64,000 nt of DNA from Nocardiopsis sp. FIRDI 009 (lineage in GTDB: Bacteria > Actinomycetota > Actinomycetes > Streptosporangiales > Streptosporangiaceae). The stretch covers positions 31,787-95,786 of the forward strand of contig NZ_QPNC01000007.1 of assembly GCF_003386285.1 (NCBI RefSeq), read 5' to 3'. This document shows positions 55,197 to 63,949 of this stretch, one piece after another. Position 1 is the stretch's first letter, and each line of letters starts with the position of its first letter. Position numbers and translations under genes: made by a program. The notes under the pieces are model-generated. The model made no database searches, was not told the DNA's origin, and saw only the letters and a program-made list of their open reading frames with translations.

Positions 55197-55946
55197 ATGA
55201 CCCGGGTCGGATTCCTCTACCCCGGCTACAGTGCCGAAGACGACTACACGGCGTTCGCCGCCATGCTCGGCGGCGGGGTCGAGCTTCCCGTCGTGCACAC
55301 GCTCATGCGCGAGGACGCCCACCGGGTGGACGCCCTGCTCGACGTCGGGAGCGAGGACGTCCTGGCGACGGGGGCGCGGGAACTGTCCCGCACGCGCGTG
55401 GAGTCGGTCGTCTGGGCGTGCACCAGCGGCAGTTTCGTCTTCGGCTGGGAGGGCGCCCGCAAACAGGTGCAGGGGGTGCGCAACGCCGCCGGGGTGCCGT
55501 CGTCGAGCACCTCCTTCGCGTTCGTGCACGCGCTCCGGCAGCTGCGGGTGACCCGGGTGGCGATCGCCGCGACCTACCCGGAGGACGTCTCCCGGCGCTT
55601 CGTCGACTTCCTCGGCGAGGCGGGGATCACGGTGCTCTCCCTGGCCAGCCACGGGATCGTCACCGCCGCCGAGGTCGGCGACCTCGATCCGGACGAGGTC
55701 CTGGACTTCGTCATCTCCAACGACCACCCGCGGGCCGAGGCCATCCTGGTCCCCGACACCGCGCTGCACAGCGCCGACCTCATCGAACCGATGGAGGCCC
55801 TGATCGGCAAGACCGTGCTCACCGCCAACCAGGTGAGCATCTGGGAGGGGTTGCGGCTGGCGGGGGTGACGGAGGCCCGGTCCGGGCCCGGCACCCTCTT
55901 CCGTTCCGGCGCCGCCGCGGTCACCAGCGCGCTGGCCGCCCGTTAG
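55197..55946 (+). CDS. maleate isomerase-like protein 2, second Cys replaced
   Basis: A 249-residue paralogue of the preceding gene. The first cysteine is kept (Cys75, VWACTSGSF), but the position aligned with Cys213 is Asp187 in LVPDTALHSADLIEPME. It therefore cannot perform two-cysteine catalysis and may be a one-cysteine decarboxylase/isomerase like arylmalonate decarboxylase, or a structural partner. GAAGGAG precedes ATG 55197. It lies 51 bp before gntR in the same operon. Confidence 0.8.
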   Translation: MTRVGFLYPGYSAEDDYTAFAAMLGGGVELPVVHTLMREDAHRVDALLDVGSEDVLATGARELSRTRVESVVWACTSGSFVFGWEGARKQVQGVRNAAGVPSSSTSFAFVHALRQLRVTRVAIAATYPEDVSRRFVDFLGEAGITVLSLASHGIVTAAEVGDLDPDEVLDFVISNDHPRAEAILVPDTALHSADLIEPMEALIGKTVLTANQVSIWEGLRLAGVTEARSGPGTLFRSGAAAVTSALAAR

Positions 55947-55997
55947 CCTCGACGACGCACCCGACCCCCGCCGTCCCCGACGAGAGGAGTACCGCCC

Positions 55998-56675
55998 ATG
56001 TCCGCCCCAGGTCACCTGAGACCCGTGCCCCGGCGATCCACCGCCGAACTGATCGCCGACCAGCTCAGATCGGCGATCATGTACGGCTCACTGGCGCCGG
56101 GGGACCAGCTCGGAGAGGCCGAACTCGCGGGACAGCTGGGGGTGAGCCGCGGTCCGCTCCGCGAGGCCATGCAGCGGCTCGTCCAGGAGGGGCTCCTGCG
56201 CAGCGAACGGCACAGGGGCCTGTTCGTGCGGGAGCTCACCGCGGACGACGTACGGGACATCTACGTGGCCAGGCTCGCGGTGGAGCGCACCGCGTGCGAA
56301 CTCATCATGCGGGGGAACCGGGGAGAGGCGCTGGCCCGCCTCACCCCCGCGCTGGACCGGCTGGCCGAGGCCGCGCGGAGCCGGGACCGGAACGCGATGA
56401 GCGACGCCGACCAGGCCTTCCACCACACGCTCGTGAGCTGTGCGGGCAACAGCCGCCTGGAGCGGATGGCGCAGACGCTGCTGGTGGAGACCCGCATGTG
56501 CCTGACGGTCATGCAGGACGTGTACCCGGAGCCCGAGGAGATCCTCGACGAGCACCGGCGCATCCTCGACGCCATCGTCGACGGGGCCGAGGAGCGGCTG
56601 CTCGACCTGATCGAGTCGCACATGGTGGACACGGTCGAGCGCATCAACGGGGAGCCTCCGGTGGCGGGGGTCTAG
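55998..56675 (+). CDS. GntR-family regulator (FadR subfamily)
   Basis: A 225-residue regulator. The winged HTH is PGDQLGEAELAGQLGVSRGPLREAMQRL, followed by the FCD helical ligand domain with metal-binding histidines (FHHTL, DEHRRIL and ESHMVD). It probably binds the three GATTGTC(A/G)ACAATC sites around it, and a carboxylic acid or related intermediate would be the inducer. ATG 55998 follows GAGAGGAG. It is the last gene of the rightward operon, closed by a 20-bp hairpin. Confidence 0.92.
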   Translation: MSAPGHLRPVPRRSTAELIADQLRSAIMYGSLAPGDQLGEAELAGQLGVSRGPLREAMQRLVQEGLLRSERHRGLFVRELTADDVRDIYVARLAVERTACELIMRGNRGEALARLTPALDRLAEAARSRDRNAMSDADQAFHHTLVSCAGNSRLERMAQTLLVETRMCLTVMQDVYPEPEEILDEHRRILDAIVDGAEERLLDLIESHMVDTVERINGEPPVAGV

Positions 56676-56725
56676 GGACCTCCCCGGGCGGAGCGCCGCC
56701 GGGGCCGCGCGTGTCCGAACACCGT

Positions 56726-56771
56726 ACGCGGAAGCGGGCGGGAACTCGAAAGTTCCCGCCCGCTTCCGCGT
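56726..56771 (+). terminator. very strong hairpin after gntR
   Basis: Perfect stem of 21 bp (56726-56746 with 56751-56771) and a CGAA loop. It separates the GntR operon from the Hsp20 promoter. Confidence 0.92.
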
Positions 56772-56780
56772 CTCCAGGAC

Positions 56781-56827
56781 TTGACAATGCAATAACGATC
56801 AATAAAGTTGAGTGTGTTCGCATCAAG
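56781..56827 (+). promoter_or_regulatory. Hsp20 promoter with HAIR-like element
   Basis: A perfect -35 TTGACA (56781-56786) and TAAAGT (56803-56808) with 16-bp spacing. GTTGAGT-N7-CATCAAG (56807-56827) resembles the HspR operator HAIR (CTTGAGT-N7-ACTCAAG) with three mismatches and overlaps the start region. Confidence 0.6.
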
Positions 56828-56868
56828 TCACCGACGATGACGTCGACGATGCCTGGAGGTGAAGAGTG

Positions 56869-57294
56869 ATGTTGATGCGTACCGACTCGTTCCGTGAGTT
56901 CGACCGTCTCGCCCAGCGGCTCCTGGAGCACGGCCGCCCGGCGGTCATGCCGATGGACGCCTACCGCGAGGGCGACGACTTCGTGGTCCACTTCGACCTG
57001 CCCGGCATCTCACCCGAGAGCATCGACCTGGAGGTCGAGCGCAACGTGCTCACCGTCAAGGCCGAGCGCCCCGGCCCGCGCCGCGACGACGTGGAGCCGA
57101 TCGTGAACGAGCGCCCGAGCGGCACGTTCACCCGCCAGGTCTTCCTCGGCGACGCCCTCGACACCGAGCACATCGACGCGCACTACGACGACGGTGTGCT
57201 CACCCTGCGCATCCCGGTGGCCGAGAAGAGCAAGGCACGCAAGATCGTCGTCGGCCACGGCGCCGACCGGGAGGCGACCGCCATCAAGGCCTGA
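56869..57294 (+). CDS. Hsp20 / alpha-crystallin small heat-shock protein
   Basis: A 141-residue ATP-independent chaperone. The alpha-crystallin domain (about 30-130) includes [39 protein letters not shown] and the [14 protein letters not shown] end. The [14 protein letters not shown] start is typical of actinobacterial Hsp18-type proteins. ATG 56869 and GTG 56866 both follow GGAGG. It is inserted between unrelated catabolic genes and has its own promoter and HAIR-like operator. Small heat-shock proteins are often DosR targets too, but no clear box is seen. Confidence 0.93.
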   Translation: MLMRTDSFREFDRLAQRLLEHGRPAVMPMDAYREGDDFVVHFDLPGISPESIDLEVERNVLTVKAERPGPRRDDVEPIVNERPSGTFTRQVFLGDALDTEHIDAHYDDGVLTLRIPVAEKSKARKIVVGHGADREATAIKA

Positions 57295-57420
57295 CCGGAA
57301 CGGGCGTACCGTCCATCACTCGGGGCCGCACCCGCGGGTGCGGCCCCTTCCCCTGTGTCCTCAGCCCCCGTGTTCCGCGGCCCCGTCCCTCCGGAGGCCG
57401 CGGAACGCGGAGCTTCGCGG

Positions 57421-58884
57421 TCAGATCCCGCCGATGCCCACGTACTTCGTGTCGAGGAACTCGTCGATGCCCACGCGGCCGCCCTCGCGGCCCAGCCCGG
57501 AGTGCTTCACCCCGCCGAAGGGCGCCGCGGGGTTGGAGACGATGCCCTGGTTGAGTCCGACCATCCCCGCCTCCAGCTCCTCGCTGACCCGGAGCGCCCG
57601 GTTGAGGTCGCGGGTGTAGAGGTAGCTGACCAGGCCGAACTCGGTGTTGTTGGCGGCGGCCAACGCCTCCTGCTCCGTCTCGAAGGTGAGCACGGGGGCG
57701 ACCGGCCCGAAGATCTCGGTGCGGGAGAGCTCACTGTCCATCGGTACGTCGGCGAGCACGGTGGGCTGGTAGAAGTGCCCGGCCCCCGCCGCGGCCCCGC
57801 CGCCGACGAGCACCCGCGCGCCCCTGCCGACCGCGTCGTCCACGAGCCCCTGGACCTTCCGGCGGGCCTTGTCGTCGATCAGCGGACCGACCTGCACGCC
57901 CTCGTCCACACCACGACCCATCCGCAGCGCCCCCATCCGCTCGCTGAGCCGGGCGGCGAACTCGGCGGCCACCCCGGACTGGGCGTAGATGCGGTTGGCG
58001 GCGGTGCACGCCTCACCGATGTTGCGCATCTTGGCGAGCATCGCGCCGTCCACGGCGGCGTCGAGGTCGGCGTCGTCGAAGACCAGGAACGGCGCGTTGC
58101 CGCCGAGCTCCATGGAGGTGCGCAGGACCTGCCCGGCGCTCTGTTCGAGGAGCTTGCGCCCGACCGCCGTGGAGCCGGTGAAGGAGAGCTTGCGGATGCG
58201 GCCGTCGCTCAGCAGGGGCTCGGTGACGGCCCCGGGCGACGTGGTGGGGATGACGCTGAGGACCCCTTCGGGCAGCCCGGCCTCGGCCAGGATGCCCGCC
58301 AGGGCGAGGGCGCACAGGGGGGTCTGGTGGGCGGGCTTGAGGATCGCCGTGCACCCGGCCGCGATCGCGGGCCCGATCTTGCGGGTGCCCATCGCCATGG
58401 GGAAGTTCCAGGGCGTGATGAGCATGGAGGGGCCGACGGGCTGCCGCATGATGAGGAAGCGCGACTTGCCGTCCGGCGAGGTCGAGAAACCGCCCTCGAT
58501 CCGCACGGCCTCCTCCGAGAACCACCGGAGGAACTCGGCGGCGTAGGCGATCTCGCCGCGTGCCTCGGGCAGGGGTTTGCCCATCTCCAGGGTCATGAGG
58601 ACGGCCAGGTCCTCCTGTCGCTCCATCAGGAGCTCGTAGCCCCGGTGCAGGATCTCACCGCGGGCGCGGGGGGCGACCGTGGCCCACTCCCGCTGGGTCC
58701 GGTGGGCGACGTCGAGGGCGGCGAGGGCGTCCTCCTTGCCCGCGTCGGCGACCTCGCACAGCGCCTCCCCCGTGGAGGGGTCCTCCACCGCGAAGGTGGC
58801 CCCGGACGCGGCGTCACGCCACTGGCCCCCGAGGAAGAGCCGCTTGTCCACCTGTGCGACGACCCGTGCTTCCTGATCCGACAT
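57421..58884 (-). CDS. NAD(P)-dependent succinate-semialdehyde-type dehydrogenase
   Basis: A 487-residue aldehyde dehydrogenase of the GabD type. It has TPWNFPMAM (cofactor), the FTGSTAVGRKL loop, the general-base glutamate in MELGGNAPF and catalytic Cys in NIGEACTAANRIY. FGPVAPVL and GGVKHSGLGREGG close the fold. It is divergent from a 4-aminobutyrate-type aminotransferase, so transamination followed by oxidation of a semialdehyde (GABA to succinate or an analogue) is the likely pathway. An operator lies 110 bp upstream. Confidence 0.9.
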   Translation of the reverse strand: MSDQEARVVAQVDKRLFLGGQWRDAASGATFAVEDPSTGEALCEVADAGKEDALAALDVAHRTQREWATVAPRARGEILHRGYELLMERQEDLAVLMTLEMGKPLPEARGEIAYAAEFLRWFSEEAVRIEGGFSTSPDGKSRFLIMRQPVGPSMLITPWNFPMAMGTRKIGPAIAAGCTAILKPAHQTPLCALALAGILAEAGLPEGVLSVIPTTSPGAVTEPLLSDGRIRKLSFTGSTAVGRKLLEQSAGQVLRTSMELGGNAPFLVFDDADLDAAVDGAMLAKMRNIGEACTAANRIYAQSGVAAEFAARLSERMGALRMGRGVDEGVQVGPLIDDKARRKVQGLVDDAVGRGARVLVGGGAAAGAGHFYQPTVLADVPMDSELSRTEIFGPVAPVLTFETEQEALAAANNTEFGLVSYLYTRDLNRALRVSEELEAGMVGLNQGIVSNPAAPFGGVKHSGLGREGGRVGIDEFLDTKYVGIGGI

Positions 58885-58994
58885 GTTCCCCACTCTCCAC
58901 TCACGCACCGACCCGGACGGGCGGCCTGTGGTCAGAACTGCCCGGCGTGCGCCCTCTGGACACCGCCCGGCACGGATGTTTCCATAGCCCTGTC

Positions 58995-59008
58995 GATTGT
59001 CAACAATC
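58995..59008. promoter_or_regulatory. GntR-type operator, copy 3
   Basis: GATTGTCAACAATC, identical to copy 1, located 35 bp before the aminotransferase ATG and 110 bp from the aldehyde dehydrogenase start. This ties the pair to the GntR cluster 2.3 kb away. Confidence 0.8.
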
Positions 59009-59043
59009 CTACGGAACGCGCAACACGGAATTGAGGCCAGCGC

Positions 59044-60300
59044 ATGGCGGAGCTCTCCCCGATCCTCAAGCAGGCGACCCCGGTCCTCGCGGCCCGGGGC
59101 GAGGGCGCCTACATCTACGACGAGGACGACCGCCGCTATCTCGACTTCACCGCGGGCATCGGCGTCACCAGCACCGGACACTGCCACCCCCGGGTGGTGG
59201 CCGCCGCCCAGGAGCAGGTGGCCACCCTCATCCACGGCCAGTACACCACCGTGATGCACCGGCCGCTGCTGCGACTCACCGAGCGGCTCGGAGACGTCCT
59301 CCCCGAGGGCGTCGACCGGCTGTTCTACGTCAACTCCGGCAGCGAGGCCGTCGAGGCGGCGCTCCGCCTGGCACGGCAGGCGACCGGGCGGCAGAACGCG
59401 ATCGTCTTCCAGGGGTCCTTCCACGGGCGGACGATGGGTGCGGCGTCGCTGACCACCTCCGGAGTGAAGATCCGCGCGGGGATCGGCCCGCTCGCGCCCG
59501 GGGTCGTGGTCAGTCCGTTCCCGTACGCCTACCGCCTGGGGATGACCGAGGAGGAGGCGGTCGCCCACGCGCTGCGGGAGTTCGACTACCAGTTGGCCAC
59601 GGTGAGTTCCCCGAAGGACACCGCGGCGGTGTTCATCGAGCCGGTGCTGGGCGAGGGGGGTTACCTGCCCGCACCGGACGCCTTCCTCCAGGGGCTGCGC
59701 GAACGCGCCGACCAGCACGGGTTCCTGCTGGTCCTGGACGAGGTGCAGACCGGTTTCGGTCGGACCGGCACCTTCTGGGGCCACGAGCCCTCGGGGGTGC
59801 GGCCGGACATCGTCATCACCGCCAAGGGGCTGGCGAGCGGCTTCCCGCTGTCGGCGATCGCGGCGCCGGAGTCGATCATGGCCAAGGCGTGGCCGGGGTC
59901 GCAGGGCGGCACCTACGGCGGCAACGCGGTCTCGTGCGCGGCGGCGATCGCCACTCTGGACGTGATCCAGGAGGAGGGCCTGGTGGAGAACGCGGCGCGG
60001 ATGGGTGAGCGGCTGCGGGAGGGCCTGGAGAAGGTCGCGGGGGCCCACCCGGTCATCGGTGACGTGCGCGGACGCGGCCTGATGCTGGCCAACGAGTTCA
60101 CCGCGCCCGACGGGTCGCCCGACGGGGCCACCGCCCTGCGCGCCCAGCAGGCCGCCGCCGGGAACGGGCTGCTCCTGCTGACGTGCGGCCCGGCCGGGAA
60201 CGTCGTCCGGATGATCCCCCCGCTGGTGGTCAACGGCGAACAGGTCGACACGGCGGTCTCCCTGTGGGCGGCCTCCGTGGAGGAGGCGACCCGCGGCTGA
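59044..60300 (+). CDS. 4-aminobutyrate-type class III aminotransferase
   Basis: A 418-residue PLP enzyme transferring an omega-amino group to 2-oxoglutarate. The cofactor aspartate is in LLVLDEVQTGFGRTG and the Schiff-base lysine in ITAKGLASGFPLSA. NSGSEAVEAALRLAR and FHGRTMGA are family landmarks. GABA is the likeliest substrate, though beta-alanine or another omega-amino acid is possible. ATG 59044 is 35 bp after an operator. It is paired with the divergent semialdehyde dehydrogenase and ends at a strong hairpin. Confidence 0.9.
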   Translation: MAELSPILKQATPVLAARGEGAYIYDEDDRRYLDFTAGIGVTSTGHCHPRVVAAAQEQVATLIHGQYTTVMHRPLLRLTERLGDVLPEGVDRLFYVNSGSEAVEAALRLARQATGRQNAIVFQGSFHGRTMGAASLTTSGVKIRAGIGPLAPGVVVSPFPYAYRLGMTEEEAVAHALREFDYQLATVSSPKDTAAVFIEPVLGEGGYLPAPDAFLQGLRERADQHGFLLVLDEVQTGFGRTGTFWGHEPSGVRPDIVITAKGLASGFPLSAIAAPESIMAKAWPGSQGGTYGGNAVSCAAAIATLDVIQEEGLVENAARMGERLREGLEKVAGAHPVIGDVRGRGLMLANEFTAPDGSPDGATALRAQQAAAGNGLLLLTCGPAGNVVRMIPPLVVNGEQVDTAVSLWAASVEEATRG

Positions 60301-60332
60301 CCGCAACCGGGTGTCGGCCCCCTACGTCGGAG

Positions 60333-60363
60333 TACCCGGGGGCACCGCACGGGCCCCCGGGTA
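60333..60363 (+). terminator. terminator after the aminotransferase gene
   Basis: Perfect 11-bp stem TACCCGGGGGC / GCCCCCGGGTA with a 9-nt loop. Confidence 0.8.
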
Positions 60364-60377
60364 TCCGGAGGTGAGGG

Positions 60378-61520
60378 ATGGCCAGGCACCGGAAGAGCGA
60401 CAAACCCCCGTCGGAGCGTCCCCTCGGTCTCAGGCCGGTGTTCGACCCGGCGCTCCCGTCCCGCCTCAGCGCACGGCTGAGGCGGGACCCGTCCGTCCTG
60501 CCTCCCGAGGCGGAGGCGTCCCGCCCGTGGTCCGGGGCCCGTCTGCGGCTGCTCGTGGGCGGTCTCGCGGTCGCGTCGCTCAACACCCTCTGGCTGGTCG
60601 GGGTCAGCGCCGTGCCCGGCGGGGAACCGCTGCTGTTCTCCTCCCCGTTCCTCTACCTCCCCGGGGTCCTGGCCCAGTCCGTGCTGGTGGGGGTCACCGG
60701 GCTCGGCGCGGTCCGCACGGCTCCGAGCTCGCTGCTCCCCGCCTGGCTGCGCAGGTCCCGCGGCCGGACGCTGTGGACGGTGTTCTGCCTGTCGGTGATC
60801 CCGACGACGGTGGCGGCCTGGACCGCCTACGGCCTCCTGCCGGAGCGGCTGTTCCTCCTCGTCTGGCACCTCCAGCCCGCGGTGTACGCCGCGGTTCCCC
60901 TGTGGGTGGCCTTCGGCTGGACCCGCCCCCAGCGGCTGGCCGTGACCCACACACGGCACTACCTCGTTCCGGACGACTTCGACCGGCCCGGCGCCGAGCT
61001 GATCCTGGTCGTCCAGAGCACGATCGACGCCGTGGAGGAGGCACGGGACCGGCTCGGCGCCTCGTTCGAGGCCACGCGGCCGCTGGAGATCCTGCGGGCC
61101 GAGGAGTGGCGGATCGCATCGACCCTGTACCGGTACCAACGTCTGCGCGCCGAACACCGGGACGAACTGGCCGCCACCGCCTCAGATCGGGTGCGAACGC
61201 TGCTGGTCGGGCAGGAGGCGCGACAGGAAGCCGCCTTCGCGGAGCTCTCGGCTCAGGTGCGGCCGATCATGGAGTACGGCACGACGGTCGGGGAGGCACT
61301 GCGGGCGCACACCGAGTGGGAACAGATCGAGCGGGCCGAGGCCCGTGAGGAACGAATCGCCGAGTTGAGCGCCCGGGCCTCGTCCGACGGCGGCGACGTG
61401 AACGCGCTGCGCGACGAGGCGCTGGGCGCGGTGGCGGCCAAACAGGCCCGGGACGAGTTGATCGACCGGGCGCTCGCCGCCGGACGGTCGCTGGCCCCGG
61501 AACCCGACGAGCGGGGCTGA
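60378..61520 (+). CDS. membrane protein with cytoplasmic coiled coil, unknown
   Basis: A 380-residue protein. A basic 55-residue head is followed by four membrane helices (about 57-78, 90-112, 130-152, 160-178) and a long soluble Glu/Arg/Ala-rich helical region (200-360) likely to form coiled coil. No domain is recognised. ATG 60378 has GGAGGTGAGGG upstream. It is the last chromosomal gene before the tRNA-Arg integration site. No operon partner. Confidence 0.65.
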   Translation: MARHRKSDKPPSERPLGLRPVFDPALPSRLSARLRRDPSVLPPEAEASRPWSGARLRLLVGGLAVASLNTLWLVGVSAVPGGEPLLFSSPFLYLPGVLAQSVLVGVTGLGAVRTAPSSLLPAWLRRSRGRTLWTVFCLSVIPTTVAAWTAYGLLPERLFLLVWHLQPAVYAAVPLWVAFGWTRPQRLAVTHTRHYLVPDDFDRPGAELILVVQSTIDAVEEARDRLGASFEATRPLEILRAEEWRIASTLYRYQRLRAEHRDELAATASDRVRTLLVGQEARQEAAFAELSAQVRPIMEYGTTVGEALRAHTEWEQIERAEAREERIAELSARASSDGGDVNALRDEALGAVAAKQARDELIDRALAAGRSLAPEPDERG

Positions 61521-61658
61521 GTCGGGAGCCGGGCGGGGCAACGCCCCCATGTCGCGGGTCACACCGGAAAAGTGCACGAAGCCCTCCCGACACCGTGATA
61601 GAGTCGGAGACGTCGCCAGGGAGGCACCGCCAACCGGGCGACACACAACTGAAGACCT

Positions 61659-61734
61659 GCACTCGTAGCTCAATGGATAGAGCATCTGACTACGGATCAG
61701 AAGGTTGGGGGTTCGAGTCCTCCCGAGTGCGCCA
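61659..61734 (+). tRNA. tRNA-Arg (ACG)
   Basis: A 76-nt tRNA with encoded CCA. Acceptor GCACTCG pairs with CGAGTGC (61724-61730). The anticodon loop CTACGGA between TCTGA and TCAGA gives anticodon ACG. The T arm contains GGGGGTTCGAGTCCTCCC. Its 3' half is the probable attachment site of the adjacent integrase element. Confidence 0.95.
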
Positions 61735-61812
61735 CCTTGAGACAGTGGAGAAAGTGCCCTTGACCTGCGAAAGCGGTCGGGGCGCTTTCTTTTGTGCTGC
61801 CTCATCCGGCCA

Positions 61813-61848
61813 GTGTAGCGCCTCAGGTGTAGCAACGGGTGTAGCAAC
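61813..61848. repeat. GTGTAGC direct repeats next to the tRNA (possible integrase arm sites)
   Basis: GGTGTAGCAAC is repeated at 61826-61836 and 61838-61848 (12-bp period), with a third GTGTAGC at 61813-61819. They lie between tRNA-Arg and the integrase gene, where arm-type recombinase sites are expected. Confidence 0.5.
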
Positions 61849-61936
61849 CGTGATGGTTCGCCACGGGTCGCCATAGGCCACAACGCCTATGTGGCGGGGG
61901 AATCCGCAGCCGCGCCCGGGTCCGGCTTCGACGACT

Positions 61937-63106
61937 TCAGTCGCTTGAGGGCACCGCCATCACCGTCGCCGTGCGCGCCTGCGTCTTCTTCGTGAAGTGG
62001 GTGTACACCTCCGAGGTCGTCTGCAAACGCGAGTGCCGCAGCGCGTGCTGGATGTCCTTGAGCTCCACCCCCTCCTCGTACAGCCACGTGGCGGCCGTGT
62101 GCCGAAGATCGTGGATCCGGGCATCCTCCACCCCAGCCCGCTTGCACAGCGCCGTCCACGCCCGGTTCAGGTTCCGCGGCTCGATCGGGGTGCCGATGCC
62201 GCTGGCGAACACCAGGTCCTCGTCCACCCACACCTCGGCGTCCTCGCGTTCGGCCTTCTGGGCTTCGCGGTGCGCCTTAAGCGCGTCGACCACGACCGGC
62301 GGCACGGGGATGGTCGCCTCGGACTTCTCCGTCTTGCCCCTCACGACTTCCAGACGGCCGCGCCGGCGCCCGTCCTCGCCCGGGGCCGCGTCGCGCACAC
62401 GTTGCAGGGAGGGGCCGACGGCCGCCAGGCCCTCGTCGAGATCGATCAGCGACCAGCGCAGCGCGAGGGCTTCCCCGCGGCGAAGGCCCAGCACGAGGAT
62501 GGTGACCCACACCGTGGCGTACCGGTCCTCAGCAGCCTCGGCGAAGACCGCGTCGATCTCCTCCTGGGTGAGCGCCCGGCCGCGCGAGGACTTGCCCGAA
62601 GGGGGGTCGACGAGCGTGGCGACGTTGCGGGTGACGATCTCCTCGCGCATCGCGTCGTTGAGGGCGATCCGCAGGACGGTGTGCGCGTAGGCCTGGGCGC
62701 GGGAGAACAGGGTCACCACGGGCGGGTTGGGGTTGTCCTTGGTGGGCTTCTTCTGGCGCCCGGACGGCTTGGTCTCCAGCTCCTTCAACCAGGTGCGCAG
62801 GTGCGCGGGCGCGAGCTTGCCGATCTCGTGCTGACCGAGGTGGGGGACGATGTGCAGCCGGACGTTGTCCGCATACGAGTTCATCGTGTTCTGCGAGATC
62901 TTCTCGGCCTTCACCCGCGCGGGCAGGATCTTGGCGACCCACTCCTTGGTGAGCCACCGTTCCAGGGTGACGCCCTTGCCGGTGATGATGGGTTTTCCGG
63001 AATCGATCTTCGCCTGGAGCTCCTTGAGCTTCGCGCGCGCTTTTGCCTGCGTCTTGCCGTACACAGGCTTGCGCTTCCCACTGAGGTGATCCCAACGACT
63101 TTGAAG
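61937..63106 (-). pseudogene. tyrosine site-specific integrase, 5'-truncated
   Basis: A phage-type integrase of about 390 residues is readable. It has the SAM-like core-binding domain (NTMNSYADNVRLHIVPHLG) and a catalytic domain with Arg (LGLRRGEAL), Lys (GKTEKSEATIPVP), HDLRHTAATWL, the HALRHSR box and nucleophile Tyr in TSEVYTHF. The catalytic part is complete, but the N-terminal arm-binding domain is lost: the frame runs upstream to 63286 into IS sequence without a normal start. An in-frame GTG at 63064 could start a shortened protein. It probably mediated integration into tRNA-Arg. Confidence 0.75.
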
Positions 63107-63226
63107 CTGGATGAAAACGGCAAACCGAACCTGAGAGGAGGAACGTCCGTTCCGCAGACATAGACGTGGAGCCCCAGGTAGAAGGCGAGGTGTCGAATCT
63201 TGCCGGGCTACCGTGAAAGGCTCCAC

Positions 63227-63949
63227 GTGGTCACCTATCGTGCCATCCTCGACGTCCCCAGGGAAGCCGTTCTCTTCCTCTCCCACCTCCTGGCCACCGA
63301 ACGCAGGCTACGCGGCACCCGCAAGGGAACCCGTGCCCTGACCTGCTTCCACCAGGCAGTGCTGGCCCTGCGCCACTTCCGCGACGGAACCGACCCCGCC
63401 ACCTTGGCCCGCGACCACGGCATCGGCCGCTCCACCAGCTACCGCTACATCGACGAAGCCACCGACGTCCTGGCCGCCCAGGCCCCGGACCTGCACCACG
63501 CACTGAACAACGCCCACGACACGGGTGTGTCCCACCTCGTGCTCGACGGCATGGTGATCCCGACCGACCGCTGTTCGGAGAAGACGACCAGCGTCAGGGG
63601 CCAGAGCATCGACCTCTGGTATTCGGGAAAGGCCCACCACCACGGAGGCAACGTCCAAGGCGTCATGGAACCGGACGGGTTTCCCGTGTTCATCAGCCAC
63701 GTCGAGCCCGGATCAGTGAATGATCTGCCCGCGGCCCGTGCCCACGTGCTTGGCGCGCTCTACGCCTGGGCGGCCCAAGGCCTGCCCAACGCTGGCCGAT
63801 CTGGGATACCAGGGTGCTGGCATCGGCATCATCACCCCCGTCAAGCAGCCGAGTGACGGGCCACCGCTGGCCCTGGACAACCGCACCCTCAACACGCTCC
63901 AACGGGGCGTGCGCTGTCTGGGCGAGCGCGGGTTCGCACTGAGCGTTTT
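63227..63949 (+). pseudogene. IS112-like DDE transposase, frameshifted and truncated
   Basis: GTG 63227 starts VVTYRAILDVPREAV, the typical N-terminus of IS112/IS5-group transposases. A helix-turn-helix (HGIGRSTSYRYIDEA) and the first Asp in LVLDGMVIPTDR follow. At 63788-63789 an extra A in a CCCAAC context shifts the frame. The continuation (TLADLGYQGAGIGIITPVKQP, then RCLGERGFAL) is in the next frame and breaks off at about 63945, before the family's usual C-terminus. The element is inactive. It separates the integrase from its missing 5' end. Confidence 0.8.

Noticed and set aside
61182..61883. Minus-strand reading frame across tRNA-Arg, with peptide RTRTPNLLIRSQMLYPL
   Set aside because: This is the antisense translation of the tRNA and its flank, a familiar false gene call. 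Codon bias is poor and the frame crosses the tRNA.
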